This document shows, piece by piece, positions 34,715-48,415 of a stretch of 64,000 nucleotides of DNA (its first letter is position 1; each line of letters begins with the position of its first letter). The notes beneath the pieces were generated by a model, which was not told the DNA's origin, made no database searches, and saw only the letters and a list, made by a program, of their open reading frames with translations. This stretch comes from Batrachochytrium dendrobatidis JAM81 (lineage: Eukaryota > Chytridiomycota > Chytridiomycetes > Rhizophydiales). The DNA lies in NCBI RefSeq assembly GCF_000203795.2, contig NW_006281107.1, positions 444,965 through 508,964 of the forward strand. Reading direction: 5' to 3'. Both the position numbers and the translations under genes were made by a program.

Positions 34715-37052
34715 CTAAAACACACATCTGTTGATCATGTCCATGTATTGGTCATACAAGACTGTAATAACTCTGTCTTCATCAGTGTCGACTCGCTGGA
34801 AATCATTAATTTGAGCTTGTAGTCGAGCAGCAAGACATACAAAATCGTCCCATCCAACAAGATCACCTAATTAACAGAGATGTTAGAGTAGCTATTTAAA
34901 TTCAACTATAGGCTTTAAAACAAAGACTTACCTGTCAGTTTTATACGCTTAAATATTAGCTCAAGCACCTTTAAAGGGATAGTAATGTCAATCTCTTTGA
35001 GTGCCATTGCCATGTTTTTAAATGGAATGTATCCAAAAACAAACTCGCCCTGGCCATTGTGATGACGGAAAAATGTCTTTTTCCACTGATGCATTTGCGG
35101 CCAGACTCGGGTGAAAAATTCAAAATCCACAAAATCACCGTTACGATCGTATGTACGAATAAGAAGCACAATGGCTCGAATAGAGAGTGGAGGCCACGGA
35201 CCTGCGGAAAGAGCGATTCCAAGCTGGCCTGCATCGAGTCGTTTTGAATTAAAAGGGTCTGCTTTGCAAAACATGGTCCAATGATCTGGATCTGCACCGC
35301 GAGGCATATTGGGTGGATCTTTAGGAATACCCATATCGGATGTCTTGTTTCGAGTCCAACTAGAAAACGGGTCGGGTGGAATTTTGCTGAGTTGACGCAG
35401 TGCAGACTCTTTTGCTTGAACTTCTACTTGAAGACATTTTGAAAGTCGATCCATGTCAGCAGCAGCAATACTAGACTGTTGGTTAAGGTTGTTGGTAAGC
35501 ATTTTAACTGTTGCTTCCATTTTTTGTATGGTAGCCAGGGACGACAAATGCATTTCTTCAGCTTCTTTGTCCTTGCGACCCAAAATCTCTTCCAGTGTAG
35601 CAGCTCGAGTCTTGTACTCTGAAAATGCAATATTGTTGCGAGAGGCTTCTTGCTGGGCACTTGATAGTTGATCAAGTAACTCGCGCTTTTCCTTGGCGTA
35701 CTGTTCTGAAAGAGCACGATTGATGTTACAGGAAGACTCCAATTCAGCGGTTTTTTCTCGCATTTCTGCAATGGTCTGCCGAGCTTTTGTCAATTCTGCA
35801 TCCAGGGTTGCTATCTTGTCATGGGTTTCGGCTTTTTCGGCCTCATTCTTTGTAGATAAAGCAGCATTGGAAATCTTTAGCGTATCCAGTTCGCTGTTCT
35901 TTGCCTGAAGTTCAGAAATCAACAGTCGTGCCTTTTCCGAGTCGCGCTCTAAAAGCAAAATATGATTCAACAGGTCCTCCTTTTCTTTGGTGAACTGTTC
36001 AGTAATAGCAGTTTTGTCCGAAGCAATCTGCAATTCGGAAATACGATTTAGAAGCGCTTGCTTTTCAGCAGACTCCTTTTCTATATCTACATGGGCAGTG
36101 ACACGACTATTCTCGGAGCTATTTTGCAATGTAGAAGATTCTCTTGGCAATGCATTGGATGGCACTTGTTCCAGCTGTTTTGACAACTCTGCAATACGTT
36201 TCTTCAATTCTATTTTTTGCAACAAGCTTGTACGTAAATCACACTCGAGCTTTGCATTGTCTTCCATTCTTGCTTTTAGAGCAGAGGCCAGACGTTGATT
36301 CTCAGACTGTTCTTTTTTAAGACTTGACGCCATATCATCTGCACTCTCGAATGAGGAATTAGATACATTATTGTAGTTTCCAGTGACAGGTATTTGAGAG
36401 GGTGGAATGCTGATACTGTTCATTCGTGAAACGTTGCTCTGATATGAGCCTTGAATATTCAAGGGTGACAAATACAATATGATTAATAACAGGTTAATAG
36501 TATATACTGCACAGATAAGTAACATGAACCAGCAATGGCAGGATCCAATTACACCAGACTTGAAACGGTGAATAATTCGTGTTGAACAGATCAATACGAG
36601 CCCTACATTGGATAGAATGAACGCTAGGGAAAGAAACATGTGAATAAATTACCTGCCATGGAGGGAGCATAGGTTGGATTATATTGCTGCTGAGGATACG
36701 GTGATTGGGGCTGATACGGTTGTTGATAAGGAGCATTAATAGGAAGATGCTGATAAGAGTGACGCTGAGGCAATGGTGGAGGACTTGAATGATGAAAGTT
36801 TCCTGTACTAGAATTTGCAGTAGGAATATTAGACCATTGCTGTGGATGCTGCTGATTTGGCATCAAAGGGCGTTGCGAATAAGGCGGCATTGGGCCATAC
36901 ATGAACTGTTGCTGCTGAGTGTTTGGATACTGAGGCAATCCTCCAAAATTAGAGGGTCGAGGAGTGGGAGGCAGTGGATGTCTTCCAGGATTAGGACTGC
37001 CTTGCGTACTATTGTCTGCACTAGAGCTTCCATTGTTGGGATTGCCATACAT
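34715..37052 (-). CDS. Coiled-coil protein with C-terminal penta-EF-hand domain
   Basis: Exons 36653-37052, 34932-36449 and 34715-34866 (complement) close to 689 residues. The N-terminal 130 residues are Pro/Gln/Asn/Tyr-rich (PQYPNTQQQQFMYGPMPPYS). A long coiled coil follows, about residues 170-440 (KKRIAELSKQLEQ, LLNHILLLERDSEKARL). The last 170 residues align with ALG-2/peflin/sorcin-type penta-EF-hand proteins (LDAGQLGIALSAGPWPPLS, RAIVLLIRTYDRNGD, WDDFVCLAARLQAQINDFQR). Most calcium-loop acidic residues are replaced, so calcium binding is doubtful. Typical PEF proteins are 170-280 residues, so the coiled-coil insertion is unusual. The role may be a scaffold in vesicle traffic, which is inference. 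Confidence 0.8.
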
Positions 37053-37290
37053 TAAAGCAACAAAGTGGGTCAAGTTTTAGATGCGATTTTAATCCAACTT
37101 TAAATCTGCTTGATTGGTAATCAACACTGTATGAATCTGAAATCTATTTAATTGTATTTATGCTCAACTCATTTTATATAATTATGATATTTTATATATT
37201 CAATTACAACTCCCTGCAATTCAAAGTGCTGTGAGGTAAACCAATTTAAACTGAATTTATCTTTAATTCAAGTTATACAACTGCTACTGC
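37053..37290. promoter_or_regulatory. Divergent promoter region, PEF gene / csf1
   Basis: About 240 bases between the minus-strand PEF start and the first candidate csf1 ATG. It is AT-rich with TATATA-like stretches near 37190-37200. No other feature seen. Confidence 0.35.
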
Positions 37291-40200
37291 ATGGTCGACT
37301 CAAATGCCATCTTGCTACCGTTTGGTGACTTTGATCAGACTAGTCCTATAGGCATGTATATGAATTGTGCATTTCTGTTTGTAGATATGACTACTAAACT
37401 CTTGTGAATGAACTCATGTAATCGATAGTTCAAATATGGACGTTTGTGGTTTACTCTTTACTAGTAGTGTTGGTTGCCCACTTTTTCCTATTCTATTTTA
37501 ATCGTATCATCACAAGGCCCATTGCATGGCTGGTGTGTTTATTCTCTTGGCGTCGCTATGGTCTCTGGTTCGAATTAGGTAAAGCCACTGCACTTGTTAT
37601 TCCTAGTAGATTCTTGCCAATCTCCATATATTCCTGCTTGCGCTTGGCTCTAATTATGTATCATGCTGTGCCATACTGTCTGATTATCTAGAATCGTTTG
37701 GCTTGGCTCCATTAAGTGGTCGTATCTTCTTCAAAGGCATTCGCATCTATTCCAAGGATTTATCAATAAGCATAATAAGAGGGAATGTCACTTTTCAATT
37801 TTGGAAACTATACTCCCCAAACGCCTCGGTTACAGGAGCAACGGAAGAGAGTGGTGGGCTTGACATTCAATGAATATATACTTACTATTCAATATATTCG
37901 CTAACCAGTTGATCCTATAAATTATGCATCCAGCAAATGAAGCCCAGACTCGCTGTTATTTCAAACTTCGCGTCGATGGTCTGGAGTGCTTCATTTACAA
38001 TCGATCATCAGCATACGACGTCGTAGAAGATCTCTTGCTTGGGAAAAACAAGGTGTGTAATTCAATTTGTATCAGTCTTATGTTTCTTGTTGCTTTGTGA
38101 ATACTCAACATCTCACCAAACATATCAGAAACCCACTTCAACAACCCCTGAGAGTGTGAATGTGCTGGCACAAACAAAAAACAATCCAATGTTTTATTGT
38201 CCATTTGAACTTACGGGAACTACCGGATCTATCCTTATTGGAAATCCAGATTTACCTAGCATTCTGACCATTGCATACAAGGAAATACATGCAATCTATA
38301 CCAGTACTACAGTGAGTAAAGTATTGCATTGGCCATCATTTTATTCTTTGCATTGTATCCAACTCTTATTTTTGATACTTTTTGTAGCTGCAGCACAACA
38401 CAGCAACTCCAATTTTGAAAGACAATCTTCAAATGCAGCTCAAATCATTTCTTGTCACAATTCGGCTAAATGTAGATTACAAAGAAGCAACTCTCAATTA
38501 CGCATCTCGTTTGAGAGTATTAACGCAAGTGTTTATTTTATACACATCACCCTTTCGATCCAAATTGATTTTGGTCAAACTAATCATATTGTTGAATACA
38601 GTGAGCCGGTCCATTGGACAAGAAAAATTCAATCTTTTTTTTTTCCAAAACCATCATCAGATACTGGCATCTCCATGTCCCATCCTTACCAATGGGAAGG
38701 CTTACAGCGGTTTCGAGAAGCCAACGATACCCATAGCGCTTCCAAATTAGAGTATGCTCAGTCATCTCAGATTGTAGACAGCAGTCTTGTAAATTTAAAG
38801 TATTATACAAAACAAATTGGTATGCTTTTCATATACGCTGAGTTTGAAAGTGGCAGAAAAGCACGAATTAAACACCATCAATGGCTGTACTAATAGATTA
38901 AGCAATTTTATTGGACTTCATGCTAGGTGGACTGGTTCGTTCACGCGAATGTGACTTGGATTTCTTGAACGCTAAAATTGTATATGGTCCTTGGGCACAA
39001 CGCCAACGGTAACAACTTGGACTATTCTACTCTTCTGTGTTGCAATCCAATATATTCTGCTGATTTATTTCCACGCAACACTAATCACTCAAACTGACCC
39101 ACTGTATTAGTCATATCATACAGTCATTTTACTCTCCCCCATCATATCGAGATGCTCCCTTAGTGCAGCCTAAAAGCGCGCTGGAATCCAAAGTACTTTC
39201 AATCAATCTGGATTTTCGTGGCAATTCTACTCTCAAAATTCCAACCCGTGAGCCATCAAAGGTCAGCACTGTGATTTACAGCCAATATTTTTATTCATAA
39301 CAAGTTGGTTTGACTGAAATAGTATTTCCTGACTTGGCCTATACAAATCAATAGGATGCCGAGTTTTTACGGACTGAAAATCCTGATTTGGTATTTGAAA
39401 GTGGTGTTGGTAATCCTGGGAAACGCCCATATGGTTGGATTACTGCCGAGTTTAAATCTGGATCGGCTTTGTCACTTAATATTCCACTGTTTGCTGAAAC
39501 AAATGGGAGTATAACTAAATTTGATCTACTGTTATCCAATGTAACACTAAAGACAAGTGTCAACTTCAAACCGTTTATTGTCGGCAAGCAGATTCTGGTA
39601 ACTATTTTGTTTTTGAATTGATATTGATGCGGAATATGTTGCATCTATGTACTTATTTTATTGCTTTGCTAGATTGAGGTAGCGATCTGTTCTCCTTTGA
39701 GTTGGAATGGATTGCGTGAATGGGATATCAGCTTGAAATGGACAGACTGTGATGTGTACCTTCTCCGTGAGCACATTGGATTGGTCACGGACATGATCAA
39801 AGACTTGAACTCTTTGCCTCCGCCTTCAATTGAATATCATGTACCGTCAGTTTACACCTTGAACTTTAAGTTTCAAAATCTCAAAATTCTATTTTGTTTA
39901 AATCCTATGAATATCATCAAGAACCACAACAGTATAGATTCTAACGGTAAGTATCAATTATTTATCCAAAGCTTGTTTTGTTATATACATGGTATTAAGA
40001 CATGTGTATTTTGGATAGACTATCTTACTCTCACAACACATCATGGAGCATTGAAAGTCAATCTTTCATTTGAAGAGTTTGAGCCTGATTTCAGAAAAGT
40101 AGATATATCGGGAGACGTAAGTATGGATTAAAAACTTGTTGTCATTTTTTGATTTTCTAATATTTTTGAAAAATGCTGTCACACTTTGTAGCTGCATAAT

Positions 40201-43200
40201 GTTGCGTTTGTCGCGTCATTCTCCGAGGGCCATAAACTCAAGCTATTTTTAAAGAGTCCATTTAATACAGTACTATCTTCGTCACTACTTAACATCACTG
40301 CATCTTATATATATCGAAAACTTGCTGCTGGTGCTCGTGATGCACTTACTTTGTTGATCGAGGTACTATTTGCTGATATGATGCCTATGATTTGTAAACC
40401 AACCTGCTACACTTTTTTAATCCAATTTTATCACTATGCATACTATAATAGTCAAAAGAGTCCAACGTGAATGCACATGGGCACATTCTTCCCACAGTCA
40501 TGTCCTTTTTGCGCAATTATTTTGGTGATGCAGCGCGCTCTTCAACCCCAGAATCATATTCTCTTGCCAAACTCTTGCAGCCACAAACGGTAAGCATTTT
40601 ATTGAGTATATTTAAACCATTTGCTGTTCTAACATACTTTTAACTGTAGCTTCCCCCGAGAAATGCATTTGAGTTGCATTTTCAATGGCGGTTTAATGGT
40701 GTTAGCTTGTTATTACCATGCTCCATATATGGCGCCTCTGATTCAATTGCAATCAAAGGAAATTATATTCATTTAGATTTGCATAACAAGGTAGACGGAC
40801 AGGGTAAGAATTCAACTGTAACGCATGTCAATATTGTCAAGGTATCATTTTTAATAATTTGTATTTCAAATTTCTTTAGATATTCATGTGACACTGTCGC
40901 CATTAACTATGTTTTGGAAAAAAACTTCCATCATGATTCGAGGTTTGCTTTAAGATTTTTTATTTTTTATCTCGGCAATTTCAACCATGTTAACATTAAT
41001 GTTTGTCAAATTTCCTGTAGATACCCAACTTCATATTCAAAGATTTTCGACTGGAATGCCACGTCACGATTTATTGCTTAGTTCTTGGAACATTTGCATT
41101 GACGATATTTTGGGCGATCTTGAACCCAAGTTTGTAGGAAAATTTAGCGATGCCATTCAATCATTCATATATAACATGGGATGTGTACATCCTCTTGTGC
41201 GCGAGTATACTGATGCTCGTACAGATTCTCGATCAGCATCTGTGATGGAGTTGACTGTACGTAATATTGAGCTTTGTCTTCGACTCGATAGAGTTCTCAC
41301 GCGACTACTGCTTCCCCAAGGACTGATTGCACATATGAACAACTGTGTGTTTATTGAAGGTGACTTGACCCGATTTGTTCATATCCCGGCATTGATTATA
41401 TCGTCACTTCAACTGCCTGATATGGTTCGGCAGACGCGAGTACGCAATGATTATGCAGCCGAAGTGTTTCGACTAGAGACATCGGTCATCATTGAAAACA
41501 AATGGGCTTTTGCTGATGCTGAAGCTACTTCAGCAAGTCAGTACAAATTTTTACTAGATGGCGACATTGAAACGGGAGGCCGTCTTTGGGCTTTTCTCAA
41601 TCGCGCAAGAAAGGATATATTTGGCTCACCGCCAATTCCCCCAACCTTTAATTTACGAATGCCGCTTTTTTTTCAAAAAGGGTTTACAGAAGACCCTCAA
41701 GCATCACTTATACCACTTGAATTTCAGGCCGATGTTATATTGAATCGGGTACCGCCTTCGCTCAGTTCAATTCATTATGCAGAACATCTTTCTATATATG
41801 ACACGGAGAGCTATCTTTCAACATCATCGTCTTCAAACTCATTATGGGTATCGCAAGAAACACTAAATCTTGTCAAGCGATCGTGCACACCCATATTAAA
41901 TATTCCTCCCCCAGCTGAAACGCACCGACTTAGAAGTATGAGCCGTGCATTACCTAACGAAAATCGCTTGAGCATCAAGTTTAGAAATAAGAGCCTGTTA
42001 GTGTTAACTCCGTTGAGTCTCAAGTCTGTACTCCATGCGGTGCAATCCCTTACTTCCGATCAGTCGTCAGAATCCACGGGTGATTTCGCACATATTCTGG
42101 ATATTTTTCAAAGACAGCATATTCAACGGGCATCTCCAGTTTCATTTTTAAACATTTACTCTGTTCTTTTTTCCACCATCAACATCAGACTCATATCATC
42201 ACTTCCAAATGACCGTCGGACAGCATGCATTATCGATATTGTACTGCAGTCATTTAGTGGATTCGCCAAAGTAAAAAAGCAAGAGATTGTTCCAGGTCAG
42301 ATTGATTTACGTCTTGGTAGTGTAGACTGTAGCTTACGTATTAAAGAAAACCAGCAGTTTCAGTACCATCAAATTCCTGGAATTCCCGACAGTGTATGGG
42401 AAGGAGGCGATATCTGGCACAATATCAGCGATCCGATTGGCTTGTACTTTTCACTCAAGGATATCAATTTGACGTTTGAGATTGGTACCAGTTCTCGTAA
42501 TGTCATGAATGTGAAGAGCTTTGAGATTGAAGCTGTAGATGCCATTGTTGATGTGTTGATCATGCAAGCTCAACTATGGTTTGGATTTGCACATCAGTTG
42601 CAGAACGACTTCAAAGAACTTATGCGTATGCCAACCAATTTAATGCAACAGTTTTTGTTTATGATTTCCATTTTTCAAGAAACCAACGAGCTTTCATCGG
42701 TGTCTGGACCGGCTTATTTTATACAGAATGGATTTGTCGAGGCAGATGATGATGTGGGATTGCTATTGCTGTATTCACGTATTGTATGGGATCTTGTGCG
42801 CACATCAAAGCGATTTGATTATGTGCGTACAAAGGCACCTGAATTGCTGGCCGTGAGTGAGGGGAATCTGGATACTTTATGCAGTAATATATTGCGAAAA
42901 TGGGGACATTCTCCTTGCGATTCTTATCCAATGTGGTTCTTGCGCTTACTAGATCCGTCATCTTTTGTTTCATCCTCGACAGCACATCAACAACTTCCTT
43001 TAGGCGAAAGTCGTCTTTTAGCAGTGATTCATTCAGCAAACCTGTTCATTTATGATGAATCTGGGGAATCCAATTGCATCAAGCTAAAAAATATTGGTGT
43101 GCAACCTCGTTTACGAAATGTCATTTTACCATTTGATCCAGCACTTCAACTCTCGTCGGTTGTGGTTGAACTAGCTGCTATTACTACTTTAGACTCTCTG

Positions 43201-46200
43201 GAAATGACTATATATCCCAACTTTATCTCGTTTATATTGCGATCTCTGAAAGATTGGCGAAAGCATTTGGCACCATCGGCTGATTCACTTTCGTCGTCAT
43301 CCATTTCTGCGACACTATCTCCGGCTACTTTTGAACAGACCAGCACTATTATTGCTGGTCAGAATCGATCCATATCATTTTCTGGTTTACTACGGGTTAA
43401 CTCGATCGTCGTAGCTGTGCAGGAGAAGAATGCAGAGGCACGTCTACTGATGAATGGAATCACTATGTCACTTCACTCTGGACACAACAGTTTAGAGATG
43501 ACATCTTCTATTCCACATCTGCTTGAATATTCATTCAATGCCGGTATTTGCTCGACAAGCCTCCAACTTTTTGAACGAGTAGTATTGGGCGCCGAAGTTC
43601 AATTGGACAATATATTTTCATTGAGCCTTTTTGATGCACAGATGAATCTTGCTCATACACGCGTTCCTTCTAATGATTCTGTTGCATGTGTAAAGTTTAA
43701 CAAGGTGGCCATTCGCTTGCCAAGATCACTTATTAAAATCCAAACATTTTTTGAAAAGCTCAAGGCTGAAGATATTCCCCGGTACAGCCATGCTTTCCGC
43801 GAGGCATCTATTATGCCCAAATCTCCAATCTTGACTCAAGAAACACCGCATTTTGTTGCCAAAAAGCGTTTGCTGGATGTATTCTTTGCTCATGTATCCA
43901 TTGAATCCGAACTACTGACCAACTTTCGCTTTTCGTATGATTTGCGTAATACAACTGTATCGGTTCTTCATCAAGGGTTTTCTAAGTTGATGTCTAAGGC
44001 GACTTTTATATATCGGATTGATAAACAAGAGGTGCGATTTTTACCTCCTGAAGCTAGCGATATAACTCTGCAGCCTATTCTGGATACTTTACCTCTTCCG
44101 GCTTCATTTTCTACTGGAAGCATTTTGTACAATCGAGCTGATGCTACATCTGCTTGGAATTCATTTTTCAGCGGGAATGTTGTTCTTGAAAACATCAATG
44201 CCGAACTCAACATTGATATCGTTGATAAGCTACTTACTACGTACTCTGTTTTACCAAGTGAACTCAGTGAAGTTGTACGTGTCATGTCCTTTTACACTAA
44301 TCAGCGGCGGTATGTACCACATTCTGGCCAATATTCGCGACTTGCGCCTTCTGAACCGGTAAAGGGTGTAACAAAGTATGCTATCAAGGTCACTGTTAAA
44401 GAAATCATGCTTTCTGTCAACGACCCATCCAGCTCCGTTTTGATTGGTAGTAGTTTGCTTGATGGATACATTACCAACAATACTCCAAACTCTTCGACTT
44501 CTAGACTTTTGTGGAGTGTTGCTGCCGATAACTTGACTATATCGCTAGCTCAACGATCCCCAAACTTCTTTCAGCAAACTGTAGCATCTGTTATGATTGA
44601 TTTGAATGTTCAAAATTGGCGTGATGTGACCAATGATATTGGAGTGTATAGTGTTGAAAATATGTACGACGTTGTACTTCGCAAGGTCCATGCACTCATG
44701 CAGCCCATTGCAGTGGGTAAAATTGTAGACGTGATTACTTTTTGGCAATCTGCACTTCGACGTCGCAGCAATGCACGGCAAGAAAGTTTGTCAGAGATCC
44801 GGCTTGACACAAAATCAGTGCTGGAATCACTCAAGATGGGACTACCAGAGTCGATTGATCAACCGAGTACATCCGCTATACTTGCACGACCAATTAAATT
44901 GACGCTAAATAATTTTTCGATTTTGGTGCCAATTATAGACGATTTTGATCTGCAACATGACTGGAAAAACTTTAAATCGACAGATCAGGCTGAAGCAGTT
45001 TTGCTACATCTAGAATCTGCCGTAATCAATCGGAATGGATCTATTTCATGTGCCGAGATATCACAGCTTTCTATCACATTCATTTCCAACTTCAATCCTT
45101 CCAACGAACACGACTTTAATCCAAACAATCATTTTTCACAAAATAAGTCCATACTTCCACTTATAAGGGTCAACATAACACACTCAACCACTATTGAAAA
45201 AACCTCTGTTGAGATTGACTCCCACATTAATGGATTTACGATTGAACTAGACTCTTCAATTTCCAAAAAGATTAGCATGCTCGGCAATATTTATAAACGC
45301 GGGAAACAAACAATATATGCATCATTTCCGCAATCTGCTGATGGTGATATCAAAAAGTTGCAAGTGCTTGGAAAAACTGTTGGGCGTATTGAAAGTGCTC
45401 TTTTGGATACAACGGTAAATGGAGGGATATTAAGAAATCGGAGTTCAAATCCGTATCTTTCTAAAACATCCGATCCGTTTGATGTATCTAGCATCATGCA
45501 GGTCAAGGGATTGTTTGAGTTTGCATCTGGAAATATTATTGTCAGGAATATTCCGCAGACATCGCGATCGATGCATGCATCGCAACAGTATATCCCTGCC
45601 AATGCAAACATTGAGTTGGATACATTGCTAATACCTGGACTGACCCTTACTCTGACTGGTGCAACGACAACCAACCCTCAATCTCTATTAAATGACAAAT
45701 CCGCACCCTGTGGGCTTCACATGGAACTGACAATTCATCCAAGTGAAAATATTCTAAGTCCAAGTATTGTAGGCTTTTTTGAGGACTTGATTTCCAATAT
45801 ACAGCACCCTACTCAACGGCGTGATAATGCAACAATGGCTTCAGAAACTACCACGTCTGCTTCAGAGTCGAGTGATGGTATAGCAAACCCTTTGTCAATC
45901 AATACAGCGAATACAAAAGCGTTTAGACCCTTTGCAAGTGCACATGCTGCGGATGAACTTGAATCTGCTGCAAAGATGCAATGGAACGCTGGCTATACTG
46001 GATCTGCCAATTACAAACAACTTGGCATTACATTTTTACTAAAGCTTTCTCAAACAAGAGTTAATCTTAGTTGTCAGCCATATGCCAAAGTTATTTGTAC
46101 GCTTCAGCTTGAAAAGGCAAGTATCGAGGTTTTGTATGTTTTTACTATAACGATTTGGATGTTAGGCTAATAATATACGTTTAATACAAATCAGGCCGAC

Positions 46201-48153
46201 TTTTTGTTTTCGCTTACGCCAAAGGGTCATATTGTTCCTGGGCGACGGTTTTTAAGCTGCACTTCAAATATCAAGAGTTTACGTGCATCATTGAGGCATG
46301 TGTTTTCTTCTGAAGATTGCATTCGAAACGAGATTCCAAATATCACATTTAGCTCGACTATAGACCACACTATTGGTAAAGGGTTTGCGTTTTTGTCCAC
46401 ATTTACGATTCCACATATATCGGCCAATGTGAACATGCGTCAATTGCAAGATATGTTCATGTTTTTGCTTTTATGGAAAAAGAAATCTCACAAAGCAGCG
46501 TCTGGCGGAAATTCCCGTGAAGAAGCTAATTATACCAGTGCAAAAACAAAACCAGAGCAACATGGTCGGGCTACTATTCAAGACTCTTTGGCTGTTGCAT
46601 TGGTGGTTGGAAAGATTGATATTACAGTAGAGATGGGGTCATCGATTGGTCGCGCCACATTTGCACTCAAGAATCTCAATACTGGACTGGATTTGGTATG
46701 GCGCGGCGTGTCGCCTATTTCTCGTATTGCACATATTGGCATTTCATCGATACTGCTGTCTATGGAAGGTCGACTTGTTGGATCAATGTCGTTTCAGAAT
46801 GCAAAAGGATTTGCACAGTGTATTGATTCACAGGATTCACAAACTGGTGCAGTGGGGACCAATGCATCGTTTTTTGTCGAGTGTGCCATTGCAAATCTGC
46901 AATATCAAAATGAGCGTATTTTGATTCTTGAAGTTCTTTCCACGGCGATTGTTTTTGGTGACGCATTACAAGACTCTCAGCTTGATTTGAATTTGGATAT
47001 TTTAATCCAGAGTATAAAGTTTGTTGTGTCTCGACATGCAGCTCCGCGGTGTATACAGCTTATTCGTCGCATCACAACATCGATCAAAGATAAAGCCACG
47101 ATGGCTAAAATGCAATTAGCAAACATGACAACGCGACACAGCGATTTGAGTACTCGTTTTACATCAACGTCAGTTTCTCAACCCCGTACAATGTTCAATC
47201 TACCCAAGTTCCAAGGTTTGGTTGAATTAAAAATGCGGATTCGATGCTCAACATGCTTTGGTACAGCGACTCGAAACAGTTTTCGCGATCCAGACTGTGC
47301 TCAAATATATCTTTCTGGTCTTGACATTACCCTTTTCGAGATTCCGATGCTATTGGAAAAGATATCTGAGACAACCACGTTTACTATTGGAAAGTTGAAT
47401 ATTAAAAAACTGTCATTAAAGGCCGTGTCTCAAGCAGAAGAGCGAATGTGGACCATGGCACAATGGTTTACATTTTTAGGTGCAGCAAATGGATCGGATG
47501 TGCTCCAGTTTCCTACTTTAAGCATGCGTGTCACATCCGAATCTGATTTGATCAAAAATCGTGTCGAGTATGGATTCCGTACTGATTTTCAAGGGCGTGT
47601 GTACGTTGCATTGAATATTGGACTATACAAGTACTTGCTGGATTTGATCAAAACGTATAGTAAAGCGGCATTGGTATTTGAGATGGAGGACGATGTGATA
47701 CCCCAAGCTCATTTAGAGCCAAGATTGACTTTGAAAATAGGATCACCCTCACCTAGTCAATCTAACGGATCTCAACACCATGAATTTGTATCTCCGAGCC
47801 CTATGGCATCAACTCCGATGAGCAATCAATCTTCATTTGTACGAGCCTCGCAACAGCTACTTCCGTCTCGACCCAAACCAGTTTTAATACGGACGGGTGA
47901 ACTTGTGTTTGAGCCACAATTGCAAGTCACGGGTGATGCAACTCCAACAGAGTTGATAGAAAAACTTGGTATACGCAAAGAAGACATTCCAAGACTGATG
48001 TATAGTTCCATCACACTCGAATTTTCGGGTTTTATTCATCAAATCTGTAAGGTATACAAGTCGCTTGCAATATTTTCGGATGAAGATGGGTTTTTGTCTA
48101 CAATAGAAAGCCTAAATTCACCGACAAGTGGCGGCGATCCCTTTTCCATGTAA
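37291..48153 (+). CDS. csf1: Bridge-like lipid transfer protein Csf1/BLTP1
   Basis: A roughly 11-kb gene with many introns in its first 3.8 kb, then exons ending at 46128 and running 46195-48153. The membrane anchor LVVLVAHFFLFYFNRII (37450-37505) continues into SGRIFFKGIRIYSKDLSIS (37710-37770), the fungal Csf1 N-terminal signature. CYFKLRVDGLECFIYNR (about 37950) and PFELTGTTGSILIGNPDLPS (about 38200) follow, then more than 2,300 residues of repeated beta-rich segments. The total of about 3,000 residues matches yeast Csf1 (2,958). BLTP1/Csf1/Tweek forms a hydrophobic groove that moves phospholipids between the ER and other membranes. The first exon (ATG at 37291) and its splice to 37429 are uncertain: a GT donor after CCGTTTG or a GC donor are both possible. 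Confidence 0.85.
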
Positions 48154-48415
48154 ATAGTTTGGCATACCTGCACTTTTTATTTCATTGTCTAGTCACATCT
48201 GTAACATTAAACCTGGGATTGTGATTTACGACATTGGATTAAAAATGTAGTTGAGGGTTGGGTGTTTTTAGAAAGTCACAGCTATTTAAAAGCTTGAATG
48301 AAATTGATGTAAGCATAAAGACAATCACGAATGCATTGAGCAAGTCAAATATGACAAGAAGTCGAGTGCTGCTGAATTCAATCTGAGCCTAATGCACAAA
48401 TTCCCGTTTTTGTTT

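Noticed and set aside
38039..38893. 284-residue plus-strand ORF as a separate gene
   Set aside because: It mixes csf1 exons with read-through introns; the Csf1 domain order explains the coding parts.
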